From: Epiperipatus broadwayi
Taxonomy: Eukaryota; Onychophora; Udeonychophora; Euonychophora; Peripatidae
Direction: 5' to 3'
NCBI GenBank assembly: GCA_028023455.1
Contig: JAQFVV010006825.1
Coordinates: forward strand, 188,001-252,000
DNA: 64,000 nucleotides
Shown here: piece by piece, positions 46,779 through 58,354 of the stretch
Position numbering within the stretch: position 1 is the stretch's first letter
Layout of the letters: every line of letters begins with the position of its first letter
The notes under the pieces: generated by a model
Databases searched by the model: none
What the model was told of the DNA's origin: nothing
What the model saw: the letters and a program-made list of their open reading frames with translations, nothing else
Position numbers and translations under genes: made by a program

Positions 46779-46940
46779 CATCATAGAATTATGGGAAAGC
46801 TGACATTTTAAACGTGATAGTTGACAAAGCCACAAGTTGGTTGAAAGTGCTCCTAAGTGATGGTTATACATATATTTTTATAAGCTTTTAAATACTGTAT
46901 TTTTAAATATTTATTTATAAATTTGCATATATATATATAT

Positions 46941-49362
46941 ATGAAAAAAAAGTACTTCAAGTCAAAATAAGTTATTAATAATTTAAATTTCTTGATATCT
47001 AATAAATATAGTGAATTATGAACTTCTTTATTGCATAACCCCCCCCCCCCTGCATAAAAAGATATTAAGAAGAAACATGAATTGCATAACTTCAAAATTG
47101 CATTAAAAATGTGCATAAAATGAGACCCAGGTATATTAAGAAGTTTAAATAAACCTTTTTAAACAAATAAATATAACACTCTGAATGCAGACTAATAGTC
47201 AATTATAACATTACAAACTTCAATCATAATTATATATAAGTAAAAAGATAAAGCAACATTTATATAGCACATAGATGCCTCCAACAGTCTTGAAAGGAAA
47301 ACACTGTAAAAGAAGGCATTATTTATTAAGATCGTCAAATTGCTAAATAATAATGTTTTTTATTTCTTCCTTACCTACAATAAAAATACCTAGATGTTCA
47401 TTTACTGATATCTCAGTGATAGTTATCTAGGCTGGTTATTTATTGACTAACGGAAAAAAAATATAAACCAATTTGGCCATGAAAATTTTTCTTGTACTCA
47501 GTCTTGATTCAAATCCCATTCATAATGCATATATGAGATGCATTACTGTTTTGTGATGTACTTTATATATATAAATATATTATAATGAAGATTATCATAA
47601 TTATAAGATGAAAATAAACTAAAGGAACTTTTTTATTTTCATGTGTATTTATATATGTTACGTTTCATTTGGACAGTAGCTTATATAGTATATAGAATAA
47701 ATATTTAGACAGGTACACAAGTATGAGAAAAATAACAACAATTAGGAATTTGAAAAAAAGTTAATTTTGAAAATGAAGTTAAATTAAAAAGATACGATTG
47801 AAGAACTTAAGATACAGAAAAGTAAGTGGACTAAACATGTATTAAGATATAGAAAATTATGCTAAAGGTGATTATAAAAGTGGGATGAAGAATTTTCATG
47901 AAGTTTTTAGGTGATCTACATATGGATAATAGTAGTGATGGTAAGTATATATAAACATAACATATTTTTAAGTCAGTTAGTCTGAATATTGTAGATAATG
48001 AAGAAAGTAACATTTAAAATATAAATTTAAAAAGACAATGTTTAATAATTTAATAATAATAATAATAGTTATGAACTTATTAAATACATGCTAAATTTTA
48101 TTTCTTATTGTTTTTTTTTAAAAATATATACAAGTTTCAGGCCTACGAAATTATAAATGATTAAAAAACTCAATTACGTTTTGTTGTTGTAAAAAGAAAT
48201 CTGAAAAAAATATTGAAACAGTTTTGAAATACGCTTTTTTTAATATTAAAAAAAAAAAAAAAGGTAAAACATCATAAGGACATTTATAAAGGATTACAGT
48301 AAAGTTTTATAAAACTATTGCAATAAAACAAATACCAAAAAATTATCAAAATGTTTTCATGGCACATGTAAATACAATAAAGACTTTTTAATGTATAACA
48401 CTTACTTCAATTACTGAATAAACCTTTTGAATTACTGATAGGTAATATACACACATATATACTCACGTAGGAAAAAAAACATTAATTAATTTATTTGGTT
48501 GTTCATTATCATTAATTTGATTGGCCAATTATAGTAATTAAAATTTTCGTTTTTATTAAATAATAATAAAAAAGCTTTTAATAAGGCAATAAATTAATTG
48601 AAATTATCATGGAATTATTTTTATAATTTAATTTATTTAAATTTTTAATGAATAATACTTGACAACATTAGAATTTAAAAAAAAAAAATATTTCAAACAA
48701 AAAGAAAGAAAATTACAACTTAATTAACAAAGAATATTATTTTGTAAAAGTGATGACGATTCTAGGAACTTCCTTCTGAACCAAAATAACATCAAGTACA
48801 ATTTAATATTAATATAACGAGGATCAGAATGAAGTGAGAAGTTTGTCACTCATTTCCTTTTAATTAAATCTTATTAAAACTGCCTTCTATCACTGAATCT
48901 TCAGTTATGTAATTCATACAGATAAAAAAAATTTAATAAATTAAATTATACAGTTAAATACAGGGAAGAAATCAATTTGAAATGATTGGTAATTCTTCAA
49001 GCAGCTATCTATGTTAAGTTTTCAAAAATAATTTTTATCTTTTTTATTAGACAACAATTATTGTAATATTAACATAGGTAAGCACATTTAAATCTATTTA
49101 GTCATTACAATTAGCAATAGTGGCGAGTAGTTTTCTATATGAAAGTACTTATTTAAAATATAAAAATTACTCTGCACTATTTTCTTTTATTATTATTATT
49201 ATTATCATTATCATCATCATTTCTACAGTTTTCGCAGCTGGCTCTATTGCAATAGCTGTTATTGTTACTGTTATTATTAAAATCATAATTCTACAAATAT
49301 AAAAATGACTGACAGGCATATGTGTTATATTATTACAGGAATAATCATTATATATATATATA
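46941..49362. other. AT-rich stretch, nothing recognised
   Basis: Contains a 12-base C run (47039-47050), scattered A and TA runs, and no supportable gene. The frames at 47831-48013 and 49120-49302 are low complexity (the latter is an ATT/ATC microsatellite). Confidence 0.45.
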
Positions 49363-49420
49363 GTGATGATGTGATGTACTGTGGCTTCTCCTTAAACAAA
49401 GTCAAGAATATCTCCCTCTG
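49363..49420 (-). repeat. Solo 3' tail of the esterase-type LINE
   Basis: GATGTGATGTACTGTGGCTT and CTCCTTAAACAAAGTCA match 36437-36475 with few changes. Nothing of the coding part is attached: a severely truncated insertion. Adjacent at 49433-49530 is a short inverted pair (TCCTGATGAGCA against TGCTCATCAGAG). Confidence 0.65.
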
Positions 49421-50016
49421 GTAGTTAATTTATTTCCTGATGAGCATATTGTAGGAAGGAAAAAATAATTGGTGTTACTCAATGCTGACATTACTCAACC
49501 CCTATAACAATATTTCCTGCTCATCAGAGGGTGTAGCATTAAAGAGACTGAAAACATCTAGATATTTATCTCTTTGGTTTTCCAAATGGTACCACTAGAG
49601 TTCCAGTCTACTACAGACTAACTTACCCAGATCAAGTTATGCCAGACCTAGCTCAGGAAACATGAGATTCCCATGAACAAGTGCACTGATTGATGACTGA
49701 TGTGAAATGAAACTGACAACATATGTTAGTTTTGTGTAACAATTATTTAACTAATAATATTTGGAAAACATTACTTTTAATAGTTCATTGCAATTCAGGT
49801 CCCATTGATCAGTCAGTCTACTCATTGGTAATTCCTCTGATGCTTGGTCCCATCATTGGTGATATGCAGGGTCCATCATTTATATTCCATCACCCTGTTC
49901 TGCCAGCATTCACATAGTATGGATTTATTTAGAGATCCATGTGTACATCATGGATACATCTCCTGTCATTTCTCAAGTTTAATTTCTCCTGTTGTGAGTC
50001 TAGATTCTCTTCATAT

Positions 50017-50018
<2 letters not shown>

Positions 50019-50101
<83 letters not shown>
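50019..50101 (+). repeat. (CA)n(TA)n microsatellite
   Basis: About 14 CA units pass into about 27 TA units. The overlapping Tyr/Ile/His/Thr frame is an artefact. Confidence 0.95.
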
Positions 50102-50105
<4 letters not shown>

Positions 50106-50572
50106 TGTCTATTAATCCCCATTGCAAAATAGTTTTAGTTGAGTTTGGTTTATACCTGAATTAATCCCTTTTATTTAATCGTTCTGAAGCCTATAATTCA
50201 ATTCGAATATATTTACGGTACTGTGGTATTAGAACTGCGACATGAAGAATTATAATCATTTAATCATTAAATTAATTAGGTTATTAAATCGAAAACATAT
50301 TTTAAAATCTACATTAAAAAAAAACAATTTAACAAAAAAAATATGAAAAGCATTAATGTGAAGAATAGTTAAAATGCATGTTTAAATCAAATTGTGGGTG
50401 TGATTGCACGTGCATATTCTGCATAATCTATTTTAATACATTGTACAGGCTTACATCTGCATTTATATATGTAATATATGTGGGATACGAACTCGGACTT
50501 TCACACGACCTACAATTCTCAGTGCCATCGTATATTGCCGACTCACCTGATTATACACATGTTGAAAAGATA

Positions 50573-50620
50573 AATAATCACCAATATATGTATTTCGTTC
50601 TAAACCAGTACTCATTAAAG
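50573..50620 (-). ncRNA. Relict hammerhead motif, left arm of the 50 kb mirror
   Basis: The minus strand keeps GAAA, the short stem III, UA and TTGGT, but the 5' core reads TTAATGA and stem II has drifted (GTACT...AGAAC). Inactive relic of the same unit. Confidence 0.45.
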
Positions 50621-50683
50621 TATGAAGATTAGTTATCTTAATATAAAGCTGAGTATTAGTTGTATATATGTGTGGAGATGGTA

Positions 50684-50739
50684 ATCTGAGCCAACTAATG
50701 AGTGCTGGTTTAGCACAAAATACATATATTGGTGATTAT
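50684..50739 (+). ncRNA. Relict hammerhead motif, right arm of the 50 kb mirror
   Basis: Core CTAATGA (50695-50701; G5 changed to A), stem II GTGCT/AGCAC (five pairs, 50702-50716, with the usual G-C base pair), AAAA in place of GAAA (50717-50720), short stem III, UA and TTGGT (50729-50733), GATTAT. Helices are kept while two essential core bases are lost, so it should not cleave. Confidence 0.55.
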
Positions 50740-51111
50740 TTATCTTTTGAACAAATGTATGATCAGGTGAGTCAGCAATATAAGATGGCACTGAGAGTTG
50801 TAGGTCATGTGAAAGTCTGAATTCGAATGCCACACATATTACATATATAAATGCAGGTGTTAGCCTGTACATTGTATTAAAATAGATTATGCAGTATATG
50901 CACGTGCAAACACACCCACAATTTGATTTAAACATGCATTTTAACTAGTCTTCACATTAATGCCTTTTCATATATTTTTTTGTTAAATTGTTTTTTTTTT
51001 TTAAATGTAGATTTCAAAATATGTTTTTGATTTAATAATCTAATTAATTCAATGATTAAATGATTACAGTTCTTCATGTTGCAGCTCTAATACCACAGTA
51101 CCATATTTACA

Positions 51112-51500
51112 TATTTAATTACTATTTACAGATGCAGATTTAATTCATGTATATAGACACATTTTATTCCAGTATATAGATGCAGAGTTAAGTCATCCAT
51201 GTATATAGAAGCATATTTAATTCATATTTATAAGCACATATTTAATTCAGGTATATGGACCGATATTCAATTCCTGGATATAAATGTGAATTTAAGTCAT
51301 TCACGAATATATAGAAGTATATTTAATTCATATATATATATATAGACACAGATTTACATCATGCATATAAACACATATTTAACTCAGGTATATAGACACA
51401 TATTTAAGTCATTCATGTATAAAGAGACATTATATAGACACTGATTTAAGTCATGTACATAAACACATATTTAACTCAGGTATATAGATGCATATTTGTC

Positions 51501-51577
<77 letters not shown>

Positions 51578-51605
51578 TATTATATAGACAGATTTAAGTC
51601 ATTTA
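51112..51605 (+). repeat. Degenerate minisatellite with (TA)n(GA)n insert
   Basis: A unit of about 30-40 bases built on TATATAGACACATATTTAA followed by TTCA or GTCA is repeated a dozen or so times with drift. Between 51506 and 51577 a (TA)n run passes into (GA)n and interrupts it. Confidence 0.75.
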
Positions 51606-53009
51606 CTCAAATGTTATCTAGAGTTTTCTTACCTTTAAATTTATATATTGGTAATTTACTGCTGGCAAATCTTTACATTAAGGAGGGGTTGCTCTTAGAG
51701 CTGAATGGTATAACATTTTTTTTGGTGGTCACTTAGACACTATTTTTCAACTTCTTCATGGTGGAAAGGGAGAAACAGCTATTCTTCTAGCTGAACATTT
51801 CAGTGTTTTCCATGTTGATAGACTGATTCTTCATCTTGCAGCTTTAAAGTAATTCTGTTTTTTTTTTTTTTTGCAGTAAATGGCCATGGTGTTTCACAGC
51901 TTATTTGGTCCAGTTTTTCTAAACTACGATTAGCTGTGTAGCAATGACAATGATCAACTCACTAATAGTCCCCTCAAAAATTGCTCGATTCCTTTATTTA
52001 TACTCTTCTGCTTCCCACGATTTTCTTTTCAATATCTTTTCTGATCTAACTCATGTTAATCAGCATGTTTTTAAAAAACATGTTGACTTCTTTTGTCTAA
52101 GGTAAGCAAGTGACACTATCTTTTTCTTAATGAACTAATTACAACATTTTTATAATGTAATTCGTAAACATTCAACTCTAACAAAAAAAGTATTATATTG
52201 GTAACATTTGAAACCACAGAGTCATTAATTAAATGTGTTATTTTATATATTGATTTTTCTCTTCTCTTTTTCTTTTTTTTTCTCAGAAAACTTAAATTTA
52301 CACATTTTATTTTTATAATTATCTTAGCCTTTTAATCAAACTGTTTTAAAATAGAAATGGGGGGGGGAGGACTTCAGGATATATGAAATAATATGTCCGT
52401 TCACTATATATATATATATAAGGTTATGAATTGCAAATGGTCTTTACATTTACATTGTAGATTGCTTTGATACTGGAGAGTATTGTATTACTATAGCTAG
52501 AATTTGGAAACTTATCACCTCAATTATAACATATTAATTAGTCATTTTATAATTTGAAATTGATGCAATTATAAAATATACCAAAGTGTTATCAAATCTC
52601 TAGAGCACTGTCTACATCTTTTATACTGTCTTTTATTATATGAGAAAAAAAATTGTATCATTCTCTGTGGTCATATATTTCAGGATCAATCATTAAATTT
52701 AATTGCTATGAGAAGAGGCTAATCCCACATAACATAGCAACATCATTTATTATATAAATATGACCAATATGATTCATTTAATGTTACACATTGAATCTTT
52801 AAGTTATCAGACTTAATTCAATAATGCTTCAGTTACCAAAACTTACATACCCATATAATTAAAAATTTTATGCAATTAAAATAATATCTAAATATATAGA
52901 AACAAAGAGTTACCTTGTACACATATATTGCCAAGTAAAGAAATACTAAATCTACAAAATATCATCTACATTCTTTTATAACTTTTTATGCATCAAATGA
53001 TATGTAAAT

Positions 53010-53044
<35 letters not shown>

Positions 53045-53429
53045 TAATTTAATTTAAAAACTTTTTTGTTTCTCATATTTGCTGCAAACTATTATCTTGT
53101 TATTTATTTTTTATTTTAATAAAACAAATATAATAAGTACTATTTTTGAATATATATACACTTTCTATTATCAGAAACACTGTTTTTTTAATTTTTTATA
53201 CTTTTTATTCAATAAATTTTTAATGTTTCAATCTCTTTAGTCATGAACTGTGCTATGTTTTATTCCAAACTTGTCCACATACAAATATAGCACATAATAG
53301 CTCATGATTTGTTGATAAACATTGATTAGAATAAAATACATATTGTTTAATGAATTGTGAATATGCATTACTTTTCAACACACATGCACACATATATAAG
53401 ACAGCCACTTAATATATATATATATATAT
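51606..53429. other. AT-rich stretch, no gene supported
   Basis: A somewhat less AT-rich patch at 51720-52090 has no long ORF. A G run at 52360-52367 and TA runs at 52404-52420 and 53017-53041 are the only other features. Confidence 0.4.
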
Positions 53430-54300
53430 TATAAATCGATGTCTGTATTTCTTCAAAATAATAAATTTATAAATAAATATTTGAAAATACAGTATTTAAA
53501 AGCTTATAAAAAATATATGTATAACCGTCACTTAGGAGCGCTTTCAACCAACTTGTGGCTTTGTCAACTATCATGTTTAAAATGTCAGCTTTCCCATAAT
53601 TCTATGATGTCAACTTTCACATAATTCTGTGATCTTAATGTTTGCTGCTTGCTTTATTAATTAAATCCTGCTAGTATTTACATATTAACATCACCTCTTT
53701 AATTTTCCTTTTATTATTATTTCTTTCAGTTTCCAATATTTTTACATTGTTATTTGTAAATAAAGTTTTATCTTTTGAATTGTTTATTAACTTATTTAAT
53801 GTAGGTGGTGCATAAAATGCAATACCACATATTCCTTTATAAATTTTCTTAATGAAACTTGCCTGTTGATTTGAAATATATGGTATTGATATCCACAATT
53901 TTTTATCAGAAGAATTAACACTATTATTATTTTTATATTTAGAAGTAAAATTTTTAATAGTATAATGACCATAATAAATCATGTATATATGGTTTCAATT
54001 TTAATTATAACAACATAAAAATATTGGAAACTGAAAGAAATAATAATAAAAGGAAAATTAAAGAGGCGATGTTAATATGTAAATACAAGCAAGATTTAAT
54101 TAATAGGCAAGCAGAAAACATTAAGATCATAGAATTATGGGAAAGTTGACATCATAGAATTATGGGAAAGCTGACATTTTTAAAAGTGATAGTTGACAAA
54201 GCTACAAGTTAGTTGAAAGCACTCCTAAGTGATGGTTATACATATATTTTTTATAAGCTTTTAAATACTGTATATTCAAATATTTATTTATAAATTTGCA
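53430..54300. mobile_element. Second mirror-image PLE family C pair
   Basis: Left arm 53430-53990 (minus strand coding) and right arm about 53990-54300 (plus). Both carry the terminal motif (TCACTTAGGAGCGCTTTCAA and, in the right arm, its altered complement near 54215-54235) and the ATTATGGGAAAG doublet. The left arm extends further into the protein than the 45.7 kb copies, so the pair is asymmetric. Confidence 0.7.
53671..53982 (-). pseudogene. PLE remnant: linker between RT and endonuclease joined to the endonuclease tail
   Basis: 103 codons with LWISIPYISNQQASFIKK, the 'IPY' stretch that precedes the endonuclease in PLE proteins, then GIAFYAPPTLNKLINNSKDK, matching the usual Y-x-x-x-x-x-L-x-x-L-L-x-x-x-K-D pattern. 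After KTLFTNN it jumps straight to the tail NVKILETERNNNKRKIKE, so the GIY-YIG core is deleted in frame. Non-functional. Confidence 0.7.
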
Positions 54301-54366
54301 TATATATCAATATATATATATTGAACTATATATTTGCATATATATCAATATATATATATTGAACTG
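54296..54366 (+). repeat. 32-bp tandem duplication
   Basis: TTGCATATATATCAATATAT plus ATATTGAACT is repeated twice in direct succession at the edge of the PLE mirror pair. Confidence 0.8.
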
Positions 54367-56089
54367 GATACTTTATATGCTTCAAAGGCAACCATCACAA
54401 AATTAAAACTAACATTTATATCTATAAATTTTTAAAAAAAAAATTGTATATAAAAGTTTTGTATGCTATTTTTTTGTGTGTGTGAATTAAGTATATGCAA
54501 TAACACACATACTCATTTATATTTGAATATTCTGTGATTTGACTTTTTTAATAGATTTTAGTTTAAAATAAATTTCTTTTGTCTCTTGTTTTTTTTTTTT
54601 TTTTCATTACAGTAATTAAAAGCAAGCAAAGTTTCTTTTTATTTTGTTGGTTTTAATCTATTTTTAAAAGGGGAAACATTTTTTTTCTATTTAATTCTGA
54701 AGAAGATAAGAGTCCTGATATTTACCTTGGTCAAAACTTTTAATTAAAAATTAGGCAGGAGATAACAATTCACATAAATAGCCCTGGGTTTTTGACTGAT
54801 TATTATTCTGCTTTTTATTCAAATTCTTATTGTGATTCTTATTTGTGTTTCTATTTCTTACATTTGCTAATAATGGGTGGCAGATGCATTAGATTGTGAA
54901 GATTTCTATGTATGTCTTATATCACAATGGCTGATATTATAAGTTTGCAAAGAGAAAATTACTGACTACTATATGCCATGGTAGTAGTGACCATCCATTT
55001 TCCATGCCAAAAATACACACCATGAGAAATCTTAACAATATGCAGTGCTAAATCAACCCAAAAATGAACACTGGAGCATCATAATTGTGCCTTCAAGAAC
55101 ATGACCTTAAAAGATTGGTCCAGAACTGATTCCAATGATTGTCTTCAGATTCCCAAACAGATAAATAAATGGAGATCAAAACCTTTGAGATGAATTGTAG
55201 ATAGAAATGAACTGTGTGTTACCACACTGGAAGAAATCAGCTGGATAGGGCATTATGCCTCAAGATAAATGAACATTTTCATATTATAACCAAGGCTTTA
55301 ATATCTTGTCTAAATTTCTATGTTAAAATGTCAGCTTAATCTAAAAAGAAATCTGTCTCTAAAATTAGTTATATATACTCATTTAAATATCATTAATTGT
55401 TTTATTATGTATTTTACTTAGCATATGTGTTGGAGTCTTAGTTTAATATTTCATATTTTAAATTTATTTACCCAAGTATATATTGTGAGTTTGTATTTTA
55501 TTTGCTTAGTGTTTTTTTATATTACTAACCTTTGATAAATACTTGGGGAGATATTAGTAATTTTCTTTTTAATTTACCTGTCCTTTATTCTTTTATCATA
55601 ATTAATTTAGACAATCTTGGTTTGCATTTTCTGTAGATCATAAATCTTTTGGCTAGTGATTTATCAAATGTATTGTACTGTTTTTCCTAAATCACAGAGA
55701 TTTTATTTTCTTCTATTTAAAATTATATAAAATCATAATCTTTTCTTGTTCTATTGTTGGAATCATGGGGTCTTGAGCATGGCCTCTTCTGGAGCAATTA
55801 CAGGCATTTGACATTCTTATATTCTGATGTTTCTTTTCCAGGCTAAGGAAAGCTCACTTGTGCTGTTCATGGACTTCTGTGCAATATCGTTCTCTTTTGA
55901 AATCTCTAAGTAAAGAAAACTGGACTTTGTTTATATAAATCTCTAGAAAAAAGACATTATAAATCCCTTTTATTTCTTAGGTGAGAAAACAAATTTATCT
56001 GCCAGGGGTTTAATGTTATCAATATTCTCATACACTCTCTGATAAATCCACTGGAGAAATGTAGGTCAAACTTTCATATGTTAGTTGAC

Positions 56090-56090
<1 letters not shown>
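54367..56090. other. Mixed stretch, nothing recognised
   Basis: Around 54940-55270 and 55760-55920 composition is more balanced, and TTTCTTTTCCAG near 55830 looks like a splice acceptor, but no conserved peptide follows. No supportable gene. Confidence 0.35.

Positions 56091-56167
<77 letters not shown>
56091..56167 (+). repeat. (AT)n microsatellite
   Basis: About 37 uninterrupted AT units; a shorter TA run is at 56368-56388. Confidence 0.95.
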
Positions 56168-56169
<2 letters not shown>

Positions 56170-57538
56170 TATTTTGGGCTAATGTTTGTCTGTGTTCTTT
56201 TCTCAATTGTCTGAACAATGTTAAAGATCACTTTGTCTCCCTGAGTCTATCTGGTAGCATTCATCATCATTATTAACTTTTGGATCATCATAAATCAAAT
56301 TTTGTAGGTAGTTATTGACCTAATGGCATACTTTGTGATCAAAAAAGAATCAAAGTGGCCAGTACAATATATATATATATATATATAAGAAAAATAAAAA
56401 TCAAATATTTTCAAAAATAATAATGCAGTGAACAATAATAAATTGAGGGGACAAATTTATAAATATTTTACTGAGTGTGTGTTCACTCGTGCATTCACTG
56501 AAAACAATATGAATAAAAAAAAAACTAATTACTATTATTTTTAAAACAAAATAAAGAATGAATAACTGACTTTTGTTTCTGTTAAGTGCACTTTAAATGA
56601 TATTCTTTCTTTCAGTAACTTTTTTCTTATAATAACATAATAGTGGTCTTAATTATGATCTTTCTGATTGGTTTGCTGCTATTAAATCAGAATCAACTTT
56701 TACTATGTTCTAATATTTTATAAAACTATTAACATTATTGCACATCAAATTTGAAAAAGATAACAAAAGGAAAAATGAAATGTAAATCTTTTCAACATGA
56801 ACTAAGGACATTTTATCAATATATATATAATTATGTATAGAGCTTCTAGATGAAGTATTGTAAAATTTGTTTATAATTTTTTTTTTTTTAATGTGACAGT
56901 ATATGGCATTCATAAAAAAAAAAATAGCTGCTTGAGTGTCATAAAATTTGTGAAATTGACTAAAATTTTTATGTTTGTTTATTTAAATTTTTGTTTATTT
57001 GTTTACACTTTTCTTTGAATAGTATATAATTGAAGTTCATGTAGTTAGATACAGCATAGTTAATAAGTTCACTATATGTCATTTTCAGGGTTTTAGTATA
57101 CACACATATCGAAAGGCTGCAAAAAAATTTGCTATTAACTGAAAGGAGACCTGTTGATTCCTCTTGGAGGCCTTAAAGGAACTGAGCAGGGCAAATTCCT
57201 AATGTCCACTCCATACGTTCTTGTCATTGCAGCTGTTATTACTATGTGTTTATTCATGTAGCATATGAACATGGATGGGCTGCTCACCAACACGCATTAA
57301 CCAGCGTGGTGAGTTTATTGGCTTTTTACCTCTGAGTTTAAGATCAAGAAACACCATGGTCTTTCTTCTCAGTGCCCGATAAGGCAGAATGAATATTTGT
57401 GTAAATGATAAATATTTTTCCAATACATATATACAATTATGACAGACAAAAATAAAGCATGGCCCTTATTCCCAGTAGGCTGTAAAGTCACAACCAAGGC
57501 ATCGGTTGGTGGCCAAAGGTGGAGGGTGCTAAGAATAC

Positions 57539-58354
57539 CCTGACTGCAGACCCAGGCTGCCATTTGATGACTACAACTGCAGATCACTATTAAGTGAAAG
57601 AAGATTGCAAGAATTAGAAGAAGAACTCTCTTATATTAAATGGGATATTATTGGACTTTGTGAAGTTAGAAGAAAAGGTGAAGAGACAATTGATTTAAAA
57701 AGTGGACATATATTCTATTATAAAGGCACAAATATTGAAAATACAAGTGGAGTAGGATTCATTATAAATAAAAAGTGGAAAAACAATATTGTGGAGATTG
57801 GTGGTGTATCAGACAGAGCAGCAAGATTAGTTATACAGCTTAATAGCAGATACCAAATGCAGACAATTCAAGTTTATGCCCCAACAAGTTCTCATAGTGA
57901 TGAAGTAGTAGAAGATTTTTATATAGATGTACAGAAGGCTTTTGATCAGAGTAAACAATATTTTAAAATTTTTATGGGAGACTTTAATGCTAGAATTGGT
58001 AAACAAATGAAAGATGAAAGTGCTGTAGGTAATTTTGGTTATGGTAATAGAAATGAGAGAGGACATAGACTTGTGGAGTTTGCAAAAAAAGAAAAACTTT
58101 ATATTATGAATTCTTTTTTTGAGAAAAATGTTAAAAGAAAATGGACATGGAAGCATCCAAATGAAAGTACAGCAGAATTGGATTATATTTTGACTAACAG
58201 AAAATACATATTTCAAGATTGCAATGTTCTTAATAGATTTAACACAGAAAGTGATCATCGATTAGTAAGGTGCAAGATACATGTTAATGTAAAACTAGAA
58301 AGACAAAAATTGTTTAGAAAAACAAGATTTACCATTGATAGTCCTAATCTTTAG
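57539..58354 (+). pseudogene. RTE endonuclease domain (complete, apurinic-type)
   Basis: The frame is open from just after a TAA at about 57536; the first in-frame ATG is at 57605, but homology (FDDYNCRSLLSERRL, the YNVRTL-type start of RTE endonucleases) begins upstream of it, so the original start lies earlier. Catalytic blocks in order: GLCEVRR (metal-binding Glu), QVYAPTS, MGDFNARIG, TWKHPN, LDYIL and ESDHRLV (final Asp-His). All are present, so this domain is intact by motif. It would nick target DNA for priming. A TAG at 58352 then cuts it from the RT. Confidence 0.75.

Larger units (their letters stand above)
45670..46940. mobile_element. Mirror-image pair of PLE family C fragments
   Basis: 45680-46290 (coding on the minus strand) and 46300-46935 (coding on the plus strand) are inverted copies centred near 46295, with terminal-repeat ends outward. 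Each arm has the terminal motif TCACTTAGGAGCGCTTTCAA (or its complement), the endonuclease tail ORF (45863-46078 minus; 46563-46778 plus) and, near the centre, a doubled copy of the CxCG...YIGES segment. The doubling is present in both arms, so it preceded or arose with the inversion. Confidence 0.75.
50205..51115. repeat. Mirror-image locus with diverged hammerhead units
   Basis: Left arm about 50205-50632 and right arm about 50636-51115 are inverted copies, meeting near 50634. Their inner parts are homologous to the 12-13 kb units (ACAGGCTTACATCTGCATTT, AGATAAATAATCACCAATAT), one unit per arm; the outer parts (GTTAATTA-rich, GTACTGTGGTATTAGA) are not in the 12 kb array. Minor differences between arms show the inversion is not brand new. 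The 50378-50632 and 50633-50935 frames are mirror images of this repeat, not genes. Confidence 0.7.

Noticed and set aside
49433-49530. Inverted CTGATGAGCA motifs as hammerhead cores
   Set aside because: One strand has GAAA too close for a stem II, the other lacks GAAA. Probably a decayed terminal repeat only.
57827-58258. 143-codon minus-strand frame
   Set aside because: Antisense of the RTE endonuclease, whose plus-strand motifs are unambiguous.
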